DNA from: Primula veris
Lineage: Eukaryota; Streptophyta; Magnoliopsida; Ericales; Primulaceae
Direction: 5' to 3'
Length of the DNA: 64,000 nt
Assembly: GCA_963682055.1 (NCBI GenBank)
Contig: OY821741.1
Location: 2,549,501-2,613,500 of the forward strand
In this document: piece by piece, positions 1 through 10,310 of the stretch
Layout of the letters: each line of letters starts with the position of its first letter
How positions within the stretch are numbered: position 1 is the first letter of the stretch
Translations under genes and position numbers: made by a program
The notes under the pieces: model-generated
The model's database searches: none
Told to the model about the DNA's origin: nothing
What the model saw: the letters and a program-made list of their open reading frames with translations, nothing else

Positions 1-160
1 TTTAAAAGTAAAACTCAAATAAGTTCAAAACAAAGGAGAAAACAAACATTGGCCTTTTACTAAATCGAGAGAAGCACTTGGTATCTATCTCATTATTTAT
101 CAACTATTACGAAAGCAAGAATGTCAATGTATTTTCTTATGATTGTTGTTCATTTTGCAG
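1..160 (+). other. Last intron of NLP copy 1 (partial)
   Basis: This AT-rich sequence aligns with the final intron of NLP copies 2, 3 and 4 (20942-21182, 45485-45724, 58168-58407) and ends in a pyrimidine-rich TTTTGCAG acceptor. The window starts inside this intron. Confidence 0.75.
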
Positions 161-573
161 TGAGCATATCTACGTTGAAGCGTGCATGTAGGCATCATCG
201 TATCCCTAGGTGGCCACCTCGCAAGAGAAACATAGAAAATCAGCCTTGTTCTAGTAATTGTACTTCAACTTGTAGAAGAAAAACTCGGAAGCTCTCTGCT
301 CCCGCTGTGCAGAACCAAAGTCCTGTGAAAATAAAAGCAAAATATAAAGATGTTTGCATTAAATTTGATATCTCGGCTTCTTCCGGGATTGACGTGCTTC
401 ATTACCAAGTGTCAAAGAGGCTAAAACTAGTGGCGGGAGATTACACTATTAAGTATCAAGATGAAGATAATGACTGGATCATAATAGCATGCGACGATGA
501 CCTGCGTGACTACATTTCTAGCCCAACTTTACTGGGGAAAAATAATCTGGTCATATCAGTTGAGCGCGTTTAG
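161..573 (+). CDS. NIN-like protein (NLP), copy 1: last exon only
   Basis: This is the 3' terminal exon of an NLP transcription factor gene whose other exons lie left of the window. The exon begins after the acceptor ending at 160 (TTTTGCAG). The open frame continues upstream to 121, but that part is intron: in copies 2 and 3 the same acceptor joins a donor at the end of the preceding exon. The exon encodes the second half of the RWP-RK DNA-binding domain (STLKRACRHHRIPRWPPRK), a basic Ser/Arg linker, and a C-terminal PB1 domain with a conserved lysine near its start (VKIKAKYKD) and an acidic OPCA motif (YQDEDNDW...CDDDL). NLPs act in the nucleus; PB1 mediates NLP-NLP contacts. The protein is identical to the same exon of copy 4. 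The Gly usually found before IPRWP in this family is Arg here. Whether the full gene works cannot be judged. Confidence 0.85.
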
Positions 574-1186
574 CAACATTCTGACCGTAGTTTCCCAAGT
601 TCTTTTTTCTTTGAAGAGTAAATGAACCGTATATTGATAAGTGGAGAGTTTCCCAAGTTATCAAATATCTTCTTGGGTTCTATTGTGTATTTAAGAATAA
701 TCTATATGTCCTTGTTATACATTGTAATCTGAAGTTATGATTTTTCAATATTCGTTATGTTTCCCCACAAGCAGTAATTTATTCATAACTCTTTTAGATT
801 AAACAAAAATGGGAAAAAAATAAATACCATCGGGTTATTGATGTCAAATTCACTATTCGAGAAATCATTTTTTATTGCAGGCTGTAGCAGGCACTATTTT
901 GGGGAATCATGAATGATTTTGATCAGTTTTTAGGATAAATCTTAAAAAGTTAAATGGCATTTTCCGGCCCTAGTACATAAAATTACCAAGTTACGGGTTC
1001 TAGCAAAAACCCGAAAGGAAAAAACAACAGGCAACCATAGTACTAATAAGTATATTTTAGAACAATATTGTTTATAAAGTAGACGATAGCCGGAATGATT
1101 ATCACCAACAACATAAGAATACTTCCCATTGAAACATTTGTTTTTGTATGTTAGAATTTACAGTATAATAATACGCCCGTAACTTT
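574..1186. other. Convergent 3' intergenic region between NLP and F-box, copy 1
   Basis: This holds the presumed 3' UTRs of two converging genes. It is conserved in all four units (also 21596-22277, 46138-46792, 58821-59433), so it was duplicated with the genes. Copies 2 and 3 carry about 55 bp after the GGGGAATCATGAAT motif that copies 1 and 4 lack. No other gene is visible. Confidence 0.6.
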
Positions 1187-2017
1187 TCAACTGAATCTGA
1201 TCGGTGAAATTTCCTGGTATAAAATGATTTTGCAAGAACCATTGTATATATCCCTAAGAAAATTTCCATGTATATCATAAGCTTTTACAATAGAGACTTC
1301 ATAATCCGTGTCCATTCTCATCAATATTTCACCTTCTTTTGTTATGAATAGAGGTTCCATCGTACCGTAGCTATGAAATTCAGATGTATTTGAAATAGCA
1401 AACATGATTTCCCATGAAATCATATTATTACGGTGTTCCTTTATTACCAATAACTCTATATTGCCTTGAGAATTTGTAATGTCATCCAAACGGGTAACAC
1501 AAAGGTATCCACTAAGAACTCCCAAGTCAAGAAAATGATTTATGTTGCCCTCTTTAGGTTGTGGGCTTCGTACCTTCATGAACATATTCGTTCTCGGGTC
1601 AAAGTATACTATAAGAGTTGGTGGTTGGACAAAACTGTTATCCCAAAATTCCTCAAAAGTTGGTCCTCGACCTCTGCTAATCCAATGTCTATATCCTCTG
1701 CCACAAGAAGAGTGTATCTTAACTTTCATTTTCTGTGAATCTGTATCTTCGAGTCTGGTTTTGACTATGATTTCGAATTCTCTTGGGATATACACACTTC
1801 CGCTATGGGTTTTGTTATCGATTGTATGGAACAAGAATTGGCCATTAATTGGAAGAGAGCACATTAAAAGTTTTGGGACGCTAATTGTCGGGATGTTCGA
1901 AATTAACCAATGTCATTTGTTCGAGACACACTTAAAACAAAATATACTTTTAATTGGTAATCTTGATAGTATTTCCAGAAGAAGTTCTTCGGGTATGTCA
2001 AGAGATAAGTCCTCCAT
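1187..2017 (-). pseudogene. F-box protein, copy 1 (one nonsense codon)
   Basis: The reading frame matches the open F-box gene at 59434-60264 with no indels (constant offset 58247). The ATG equivalent is at 2015-2017 and an N-terminal F-box follows (IPEELLLEILSRLP). Codon 35, Trp (TGG) in copy 4, is TGA here at 1913-1915, which cuts the protein inside the F-box. The frame reopens at a Met at 1862-1864 for 225 residues of the F-box-associated C-terminal region, but a product starting there would lack the SKP1-binding F-box. Only a handful of other substitutions separate the two copies, so the lesion is recent. Alternatives are a segregating allele or an assembly error. Confidence 0.8.
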
Positions 2018-3499
2018 GGCTAGTACGTAATCCGCACGCAAATTGTGATAGAAAACGTGGGTTTCCTTGTTTACTTAATTTCCACAGCTTCGCCTATTCA
2101 ACAACCTGATAAAATCTTTTAGTCCAATTATGCGTCTTGGCAATTTTTTCGACAATGTATAATACTATGCCATGTGTTATAATTATGAGACTATATCGTA
2201 TAGTGAATACAGTTTATAACGAATGCCTCATTTGTGAAAGATCTAAAACAATAGCGATTTCAGAACTATATTAAAATTACGACACTACTTTCTGCAACAG
2301 TTAACAGTTAACTATTTCAGAAAATTCTTAATATACATATATAGATATAGGGGTCACTCTGCACCAACTTTAATTACAACAAACAATAATCTAAAACTAT
2401 GATATCTATGCAGCGCAACAAGCTGATGTTGTAAACCAGACGAACTATAATAGGCATCAACAAATAAAATGTATCAAACGGAAAGTACACATACGTATAT
2501 ATGGTCTGACAAAAACTCGAAGCAAGCTACTCAGAATTTCTATGATACTTAGAGAAGCTCATTTCCTTGTAGTTCTGGTACATAAACTCTTCACTCTGAA
2601 ACTCGTGACTGGAACATGATTTTGAAAAGGAATCTCAGAAAAGTTGAAAAAATATTACCCTTGGTTATTATTCTTTTTGTATATACTGGAATTTGTCAAA
2701 ATAACGAGTAATACTGCATAGTAAGACGGGGTACCAAATTCTATACCGATTGGACAAGGTCGATGCTACATAAACCACAAGCTAGAATTCGGTCCACAGT
2801 GTGGTGCAATCAAGATATAAAACTGGTTCCTGATATTGCTATGCATCGTTAAATCATTAAGCTTAAGATATCCCTAAAGGTACTTTGTGTAATAATCAAA
2901 ATTTGTCCGCATTATTGAAGCAAAACCTTATACTCATTATTTAAGCGAATGCCTGTTAAATCATTGCTTACAGCATGCACTGTAATTTTAAGTTCACGTA
3001 TTTATTCAAAATGGGAAACAACAAAATCTCCAACGTGACAGAGAAAAACATATATCTGGAGCTGTAATGCGATGCAATGAATATAAGCTGCAAGCAATAC
3101 ATATATATATATAGTCACATAGAGATATTGATATTAATTATACAGTCACTTGTTATACTAATAACACTACCTAAACTTTCTCTAGGAATATATTTTTTAA
3201 TAATCTTAAACCATTCTTGCACTTGAAGTACAGTCATATTTATTATTTCTCTGATTGTTTGTTAATCATGTCTTACCATTATTCCCTATATTTTGTATTA
3301 AAAAAATGTCTCTATTAAGAATCAGAAACTATCCAGAACTCCAATATGACCAACAACCAAAAATAAGAGAAACTTATCGGGAAAAAAAACCCCCAAAAAT
3401 AAGAGAAACTGCTATGTAAAATTGAATTCAAGCTCCAAACAACATATATAGTCATGTATACATACACACACACACATATATATATATCATCATATCATA
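2018..3499. other. AT-rich intergenic DNA
   Basis: Similarity to unit 4 continues to about 2150 and then stops. From 2150 to 3300 I see no gene, RNA or convincing transposon end. From about 3340 the sequence resembles 4160-4320 and 5100-5320, so this spacer was partly tandemly duplicated, each copy carrying or lacking a Helitron-like insert. Confidence 0.5.
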
Positions 3500-3841
3500 T
3501 CATACTATTAATATAAGCCAACCCAAGAGAAATGAAGCTGCCAATTTTTGCCTATTTTTTCCAAAAATGCCCCTATTCTGATTTACTAATTACTTATATA
3601 TCATAATGCAATTCAAATACATAAATAACTAAATAAATATACTCATTCCCACACATCAATTCATCTATCAAACTATACTTTTATAACAATAAAATATCAT
3701 ATTACTTCTTATATACGATTATTAATTTACTATATTCATTCCATCATTTTTTCATTTTTTTTTTGAAAATTTTATATTTATTTCTCCGAGATCATATTTA
3801 TATACGTATCGCACATGCAACGCGTGGGCTACGGTGACTAG
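3500..3841 (+). mobile_element. Non-autonomous Helitron-like element, copy A
   Basis: The element starts with TC after an A (3499) and ends with CTAG before a T (3842), the expected A/T insertion context. Its 5' end reads TCATACTATTAATATAAGCC. About 12 nt before CTAG lies an imperfect palindrome, CACATGCAACGCGTG, which fits a decayed Helitron 3' hairpin. A second copy with the same ends lies at 4321-4661. It has no coding capacity (342 bp). Confidence 0.6.
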
Positions 3842-4320
3842 TATAGAAAGAAGTAAGCAGTACCAATGAAATCTTACCCGATAAAGTATACAGAAATAAT
3901 TTGAGTCTTATAAAATTATTCATCTGCTTGTTAGTTACTTAAATACCTTTGAATTTAAGACTTATTTGTATACTTTATGATTCGATATACATACATGTTC
4001 TTATTATTATGGCAAACGTTACGCAATAATGTAAGAAACTATCCAGCAATAGGATTGCTCTACTGGAATATTTATCCGATTATGGCAAACGTTATCCGAT
4101 AATGTAACAAAAACTATCCTTGTGATCAAATTATAGTCATATACTCAAATATTTTTCCGATTCCATCCTTTCAAGGACTTATTCAGAAACCACACAAAAC
4201 TCTAATTTGACCTAGATAAGCATAATCAGTAAAGCTGCGTATGTAAAATAGAATTCAAGCTGCAGCAAACCGGATCCATCTGTATATAGATACACACACA
4301 CATAGTTATAAAAATACATA
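3842..4320. repeat. Tandemly duplicated spacer between Helitron-like copies
   Basis: The stretch from about 4150 repeats 3340-3499 with divergence (CTATCCAG..., GTAAAATTGAATTCAAGC-like blocks, CACACACA). The sequence 4020-4110 contains two copies of a GGCAAACGTTA block (about 4011 and 4084). No gene is seen. Confidence 0.45.
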
Positions 4321-4660
4321 TCATACTATTAATATAAGCCAACCCAAGAAAGTTGAGGCTGCCAAATTTTCCAAAAATACCCTCCCTCTAATATTATAAT
4401 TACTTTTAAATGCCATCATTCAATTCAAATACATAAATAACTTAAATACATGTTATTTTCCACACATTCATATTCCAAACAAAATCGCCATGTGTATTTT
4501 TTTTATAAGTAAAAAATTATATTACTCTTTACATACCATTGTTAATTTATTATATTTATTTTTCCGATATTAATTTTTTAATAAAATATCAACTTTATTT
4601 GTCGATATCGAATTCATGTCACTGCGTATCGAACACGTAACGTGTGGGCTACGATTACTA

Positions 4661-4661
<1 letters not shown>
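4321..4661 (+). mobile_element. Non-autonomous Helitron-like element, copy B
   Basis: It has the same 5' end as copy A (TCATACTATTAATATAAGCC after an A at 4320) and ends CTAG followed by T at 4662. The 3' hairpin is intact here: ACACG (4633-4637), loop TAA, CGTGT (4641-4645). Length is 341 bp, with no open frame. The internal sequence has diverged clearly from copy A. Confidence 0.65.

Positions 4662-4700
<39 letters not shown>
4662..4700. repeat. (TA)n microsatellite
   Basis: About 39 bp of uninterrupted TA dinucleotides directly follow the 3' end of Helitron-like copy B. Confidence 0.9.
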
Positions 4701-4702
<2 letters not shown>

Positions 4703-5620
4703 AGAGAGAAACAGAGACTGTACTACGCATCTAAATCTTTAAGGAATCGAGAAAACATACAAACTTAAATGTGAATCAAAATCAGTGAAGCTGCAAAAAC
4801 CGTACATATATGCACTATACATACATTTAGTATTTATATACATATATGTATATCTATGTAGCACTGATACTCCAGTTTTTTTTTAAAATTCCCGTATCGG
4901 ATACGATACTCCCCCGATACTCCGATACTCCAAATGCCGTATACGATACTCGTATCGGATACTCCAAATGCTATGTAAAATAAGAGAAACAATAGAATAT
5001 ATAGATATATGTATATACATATACATATATCTATATATATATATGTATAGATGAATATATACAGAACAATAGAATCATACTTTGTCACTACTTTTTAGTT
5101 ACGATGCCAAACACTGATTATCCAAACTGTTAAATCATTTGTAACTTAACCTAGAAAATCACACAAAAAATGCAGAATTTCTAATTTGACCTAGAAAATC
5201 AGAATCGGCAAATCGGAAATGTAAATATACAAAATTTATTGTAGCCAAACAAAATAACAAATAACGGAACCTGCGATGTAAAATTGAAGTCGAACAACAA
5301 TTCCGAATACATATATATACACACACACAGCGATACAGATTCATAAATAGACCAAAAAAAGTATAAAAAATGATTATAAATATATAGAGAGAGATAGAGA
5401 CCTTGAAATGATAAGAAAAGTAAGGATCATCGCAACCCGATTGTGGTTGAAGATCAGTTACATTCTCCATCTCACCACTTATGCTTAGTAAATAGTTCAC
5501 CATCTTCTCTCTCTCTAAAACTCTGTATCTCTTTCTCTCTAAAACTCTGTATCTCTCTACTCTTATCTGATTCTATTCAGTGACCTCTTTTTCTTCTCTT
5601 TTTTTTTTTTTATTAGGGCC
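4701..5620. other. AT-rich intergenic DNA with GATACTC motif cluster
   Basis: A cluster of GTATCGGATACGATACTC-like words in both orientations lies at about 4880-4965, and a TATATG/CATATA-rich stretch at 4985-5060. From 5100 to 5320 the spacer repeat seen at 3340 and 4150 appears a third time. From 5500 to 5575 there are CTCTCTCTAAAACTCTGTAT repeats, which are expanded at 37020-37180. No gene is visible. Confidence 0.5.
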
Positions 5621-6228
5621 GGGTTTACTCGGTTAGGTTCGTTTCGATTTGTTTTTGGCAAAATCGAAACTAAAATCGAGCTGATTTTTTGTTTGTTTTT
5701 TTTTTGATTTCGGTGTTTTTATTTTTTGAACCGAACCGAATCGATTTTTTCCGGTCTGGTTTCGGTTATTTTTTTGTCTTTTTCATTTTTTTCGGTTTTT
5801 TGATTTTTTTTGGTTTGGTTCGGTTCTATTGTAAACCGAAACCGACCCGAAAAATCGAAAAAAAATATGTTTTAATGTTTTTCCGGTTCGGTATTTCCGG
5901 GTTTTCGCTCCGCTCTACTTTTTATTAGTAAGTATATTATTGGGAAAATAAAGTTTATTCGTTTTTACCCCTGTAGTTTAGTTATTCTTTCGATTGGATC
6001 TGCATTTTCCACCTGTTTCAATTTAGTACTTAATGTCAAAGTTTCCCCCTTTTGTTTTTTATTGGAAAAAAAATAGAGAGATCCATTTTGATTCTCAGAG
6101 TACTTTTTCTCACTTTTTATTATTGAGAAAAAAAAAAGATTTATTCGTTTTGATCCCTGTACTTTAATTATTGTTTCGATTTGATCTTCATTTTTCAGGT
6201 GTTTCAGTTTGGTACTCCTTAATATGGA

Positions 6229-6231
<3 letters not shown>

Positions 6232-6267
<36 letters not shown>
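6232..6267. repeat. Poly(C) tract, 36 bp
   Basis: An uninterrupted run of 36 C lies on the + strand. The same position in sister copies is a short C run (about 37832) or a CCT-rich pyrimidine tract (23305, 51390), so the site is hypervariable. Confidence 0.9.
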
Positions 6268-6433
6268 TTTTATTGGAAAAAATAGGGTGATAAATTTTGA
6301 TTCTCATAGTACTTTTTCTCACTTTTTATTATTGAGGAAAAAAAAAAGATTTATTCGTTTTGATTCTTGTACTTTAATTATTATTTCGATTGGATCTCCA
6401 TTTTACAGGTGTTTCAGTTTGATATTCGTTATT

Positions 6434-6434
<1 letters not shown>

Positions 6435-6473
<39 letters not shown>
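6435..6473. repeat. Poly(T) tract, 39 bp
   Basis: An uninterrupted run of 39 T precedes ACATACGTACC. The equivalent runs in the other copies (23505, 38010, 51595) are shorter. Confidence 0.9.
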
Positions 6474-6476
<3 letters not shown>

Positions 6477-6639
6477 TACGTACCATAAAAAAACAACAAT
6501 ATTAGGTATATTACATATAATGACGAAACCTTACAACCCTAAATGTTTCCAACCATTATAAGTACATTATAAGTGGGACTAGTTATACTTCACTCCAGGA
6601 AAAAAAATCATAAGTGGAATTTTGATACTACTTGTTTTT

Positions 6640-7131
6640 CTATCCCACAAGCACAACGATGCTTTCTTGCTCCTCTACAGAGCTTGTTGAATCAACCGAT
6701 TCGATTTCTACTTGAGGAGCCTCTTCTTCGTCCGGTTCTTCCTCTTGTTGCACACATGTGCAGATAAGTGGTTTTAGCGATTTAATAGACAGATAAAGCC
6801 AAGTAAGGATTCGCTTGCTGTAACTTACAAGCAAGTCGAGCCAAGGAGAAACGAGTAGTATTATAATGTAAAGAGTAAAGAAGCTTGGTGGCTGCCAGAA
6901 GAGCGAACATAGCAACAATAGAGCAAACGGATATAAAAAATCCCTGGGTTTGAAGTGGATCGAGTTCGATGTTTTGACAATAATCTTGGCGGAAATGAAG
7001 AGACAAAACAATGACATGGTTGCAAGAAAAAACAACAAGGGGTTTGGCTTGATGACCGGCTCGATGAAATGAGAGTACATTATGAGGATAGGCGGGAAAA
7101 AAAGCCTTAAATCGACATTGAAAGACACCAT
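6640..7131 (-). CDS. Small membrane protein with acidic tail, subfamily I (TM-I) copy 1
   Basis: This open frame encodes 163 aa. I do not recognise the family. The start is the ATG at 7129-7131 (MVSFNVDLRLFFPP); the frame extends further only through a TTG. Visible in the protein are a hydrophobic segment at about residues 31-51, a second pair at about 66-105 (YPFALLLLCSLFW, then LYIIILLVSPWLDLLVSY), a basic stretch (SKRIL...SIKSLK), a short Cys pair (CTCVQQ), and a strongly acidic C-terminal tail (EEEPDEEEAP) ending VVLVG. This suggests two or three membrane passes with a soluble acidic tail; there is no obvious cleavable signal peptide. Related copies lie at 23873, 38253 and 51980 (subfamily I) and 15524, 28520, 39792 and 54926 (subfamily II). 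Conservation between the two diverged subfamilies argues that it is or was a real gene. Confidence 0.65.
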   Translation of the reverse strand: MVSFNVDLRLFFPPILIMYSHFIEPVIKPNPLLFFLATMSLFCLFISAKIIVKTSNSIHFKPRDFLYPFALLLLCSLFWQPPSFFTLYIIILLVSPWLDLLVSYSKRILTWLYLSIKSLKPLICTCVQQEEEPDEEEAPQVEIESVDSTSSVEEQESIVVLVG

Positions 7132-7303
7132 TTTGGAGGAAAGAGAGAGTATATGCAAAAATGAGAAGGTGTTTTATCTATATATATATATTGAGAACTT
7201 AGAAGCAAAGTGAAGAAGCAAAAATAAAAATATTAAAGAGTCCAATGTATAGTCCAACTGTATTATAAACTGTAAAAAGCTCAAAATTGTAAAAAAAGTT
7301 TAT

Positions 7304-7466
7304 TACTATAAAATAATGTTTGATTTAGTGAGAGTAAAAAACTGTCATAAAACCGTCGCAAATTGACTAAACTGTCACAAAGCCGTCCCAAAAACCGTCG
7401 TTAATAAGCTCGTAACAAAAAATAGCGTCACTAATCCCGTCGTTATTTGACTATTTTTTTGTAGTA
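7304..7466. mobile_element. CACTA-type MITE, copy 1
   Basis: The 163-bp element has TACTATAAAA...TTTTTGTAGTA termini, a variant of the CACTACAAAA ends seen in its relatives, and is flanked by TAT on both sides (7301-7303, 7467-7469). A 3-bp target duplication and this terminus fit the CACTA superfamily. The interior is rich in ACTGTCACAAA and ACCGTCG words. It sits just upstream of the TM-I gene. Confidence 0.65.
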
Positions 7467-9531
7467 TATATTTGAACGTGTTCATATTTTATGCTAAGGG
7501 TGGATGATGCCGATGGATGATAAAAGTAACCACATATATATTCCTTTATCTAGTTGCAAATTTCTTGATCAAGTTTTTGTGTGCAAATAAAGCCACAAGA
7601 TCTCTTGTACCCTATACAAAATTACATAAATTGATAGATTTTGAAAATTTTCATTTCAACAATTTTGATACAAATTCTTGACCGATCAAAATTAAACATA
7701 GTTCGTAATGGATAATTAAATAGAAACGGAGGGAGTAAATTTTATACTTTCTATTTCTTAATAGTCAATAATTAAGTTTGCCTCTATTTCTTAATATCCA
7801 TATAAAATCAAACTTATTGGGTATTAAGAAATAGAAAAGAAATAGAAAGGATATTAAGAAATAGAAAAGAAATAGAAAAGATATTAAGTCAAACTATGTG
7901 TAATTTCTTATCCTTAATATCTATTTCTTAATATCCCTTCTATTTCTTTTCTATTTCTTAAATTTCCTTTATATTTCTTAATATCCATATAAAGTCAAAC
8001 TAATATCCATCAGCAAACTTTTAGTGATACCTTTTAGGAAATTTCTATGTCTGTATCTCATTTTCCATTTTCACTAATGCTATAAAATCAGACCGACTCA
8101 ACCAAACTGATTACCAGACAGTTCTTTATGTAATTTTTAGAATTCTTTTGACACCCAACCAAAACAAAAATAAAACCCCAAATATAATATTTATGAAACC
8201 CTAGTTGAGACTATCCTAAACTTAAATATTAATTAAAAATATTTAAAATTTTAATATATTTTATTTGACGATTCAACAAAATAAAAATCCAAATATAATA
8301 TTATAGAATCCTATTTGAGACTACCCTAAACTTAAATATTAATTAAAAATATTTAAAATTTTAACGATTTTAATATATTTTATTTGACAATTCAACAAAA
8401 TAAAAAACCAAATATAATACTATAGAACCCTGTTTGAGATTATTCTAAACTTAAATATTAATTAAAAATATTAAATATATGGCCGAATAACATGCTCTTA
8501 AATTTCGGGGTGAAAATGAAATTCTAAATTTATATTAAGAACTAGTGTGTTGGGAGTCTGATTGAGTCTATCTGGCTCATTAGCATTTTCCATTTTCAAT
8601 TAGTTAATTGGGTACCCTTTAGTTAACAAGTCTCTAATATGCAATATCTCATCATTTTCCTTTGTTGCTAATTAAATGTCTCCTTGATCATATTTCGTCA
8701 CTTGGAGTTCATATGAAATTAGTTAACAAAATGTGAATAAAGAGTACCTTTGAATAAAGAATACCTTAGAATATTGAGCCAAGAATTGGCTTTTGGTGTT
8801 ACTTTTGGTGTTTTGATGATCTAATAATACTAATAGACTTCTTTATCAAAATCACAACTTTTTTACCATAAATGAATTATGTGAGAACAAAACACAATTC
8901 CTAATCATGTGAATACGCACATCGACATTTTATAAATTTCTCTCTCAGCCGTTCGACTCTCTCACCGAGCAAGACAAACACGACAACCCTGACAAAATTG
9001 ATCAACATCACCAGATCCCACTGTAAAAAGAAAAACACCATTGCCTCTGTCGTTAGCTCCCAACCCCGTAAAATATATCGTCATACTAAGTATAATTTTG
9101 CTTTGTAAGTATATTTAAGCAAGTCAAAATTAATATTTATGGGTAGTTATTTGTGATAGCAATGTTCTTATATAGTGAAATATAGTATTTTGAATCTTTT
9201 AAAAGTACTAGTAAACAACGATTATTACGACATAAATGACTCACTTCCATGGAATGGCTTATACGGGTGCTAAAATTCACATTAACCGATAAATTAAGTG
9301 AAATAAAATAATAAAAGGTGCTAAATTATCGTTTTTAACATAATTTAATGAAATTTTAAAATAGTTATACACTTGAGAATGAAAAGTATTGAAACCATGC
9401 CAATTTAGAAAGCACTCACACTGGTCTGTTAGTTCTTTGATGATGTATGATTATTGTACACTTGGGAAGGGAAATATTATTGCATGATGATGTCAGAGTT
9501 TCTTAAAATAAAGAACCTTTTTACGTTTTAC
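7467..9531. repeat. 'P' block, copy 1 (duplicated AT-rich spacer)
   Basis: This segment is repeated almost unchanged at 24120-24383 and 25588-27360, and in inverted orientation at about 55870-56981. It contains a Stowaway-like right end (ACGGAGGGAGTA, about 7726-7738), an inverted-repeat cluster at 7742-7995, and about three tandem ~125-bp units at 8160-8475 (each with CCAAATATAATA and CTAAACTTAAATATTAATTA). A less AT-rich conserved stretch lies at 8930-9080. No gene is recognised. Confidence 0.65.
7742..7995. repeat. Inverted-repeat cluster of TATTTCTTAATATCC units
   Basis: The words TATTTCTTAATATCC and GGATATTAAGAAATA alternate several times in opposite orientations, so a transcript could fold into a long hairpin. 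The sister copy (about 25590-25820) has fewer GAAATAGAAAA units. It is probably a MITE derivative. Confidence 0.6.
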
Positions 9532-10081
9532 GAGGTGGGCACGAGACGGATTGGGACGGATTTGTTTCAATCCTAATCCAACCCGTAAAATAAATGGCGG
9601 GACAGATTGATAAAATTTAAATCTCAACCCAACTCAATCCAACCCGTTACAATTAAAACCCCAACCCAACCCAATCCAACCCGCAAAATAAATTACGGGT
9701 TGGGGCGGGTTGGGTTTAGATTGATTCTTAAATTTTTATTTTGGTCCTTTATTTTTCATAGTTTGCATAATCAACCAAAATTTTAAAATAAATTGAATAT
9801 TTCAAACAGAAATATAAATTAAACTCAATCAAAGTATGTTTAGAACATTCACGAACAAGTAATAAAACTAAAATATAACAATAATTAAAGGTTGGTATAT
9901 TAAAATACAGGACGGATTAACCCGCGGTTTGTGAACCTCAACACTAACCCAACCCGCAAAATATATAGCGGATTGGGGCGGGACGGATTGATTTTTTTTG
10001 GACATTCAACCCATCCCAAGCCGCCCTAATCCATGCGGGTTGGATTACGGGACGGATTTACGGATTTTTTGCCCACCCCTA
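9532..10081. mobile_element. hAT-type non-autonomous element, copy 1
   Basis: The left end GAGGTGGGCA and right end TGCCCACCCCTA are inverted. The flanks CGTTTTAC and CTTTTTAC form an 8-bp target duplication with one mismatch, which fits hAT. The interior is dominated by AACCCAACCC / GGGTTGGGGCGGG words and codes for nothing. The same element at the same site in the sister P block (27361-27909) shows that it predates the segmental duplication. Confidence 0.65.
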
Positions 10082-10310
10082 CTTTTTACCGCAACCTTCC
10101 TAATTAACTAGGATCAATGACTAATATATATAAAGCATACACAACTTATGTGAGAACAAATCTAATTTTCAACTAATTATACCGAATTCAGCTTTAATTA
10201 CCACTAACCTCGTTTCCTTAGTGTTTTTTGCTAAACTTGAATTAACATTATATCACTGTAAATTGATAAGTTTTCTAATGAAGATATACTGATCACTGCA
10301 AAATCAATAT

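Larger units (their letters stand above)
5620..6500. repeat. Duplicated repeat block: CGGTTTCGG-rich segment plus ~190-bp tandem units
   Basis: The first part (5620-5930) is a G/T-rich stretch with many CGGTTTCGGTT/AACCGAACCGAA words. After it come about three tandem units of roughly 190 bp, each with TTTATTCGTTTT, TTATTGTTTCGATT, CAGGTGTTTCA and TTTTATTGGAAAAAATAG motifs. The block recurs at 23050-23520, 37230-38025, 38795-39330 and 50780-51610, always just downstream of a TM-I gene or its remnant. The short open frames across it are low-complexity artefacts. Confidence 0.7.

Noticed and set aside
121..160. ATG-initiated N-terminal extension (MSMYFLMIVVHFA) of the NLP last exon, also at 21143, 45685 and 58368
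   Set aside because: It looks like a signal peptide, but it is intron: it ends in TTTTGCAG, and the RWP-RK domain is only complete when the exon is spliced to the preceding one.
1466..2030. Plus-strand frames over the F-box gene
   Set aside because: They are shadows of the minus-strand F-box frame, which has recognisable domains.
6209..6505. Open frame running through poly(C) and poly(T)
   Set aside because: It encodes poly-Pro and poly-Phe from homopolymers; sister copies do not keep the frame.
7132..7158. Nine-residue N-terminal extension of TM-I (HILSLSSK)
   Set aside because: It depends on a TTG start; the ATG at 7129-7131 aligns with the TM-II start.
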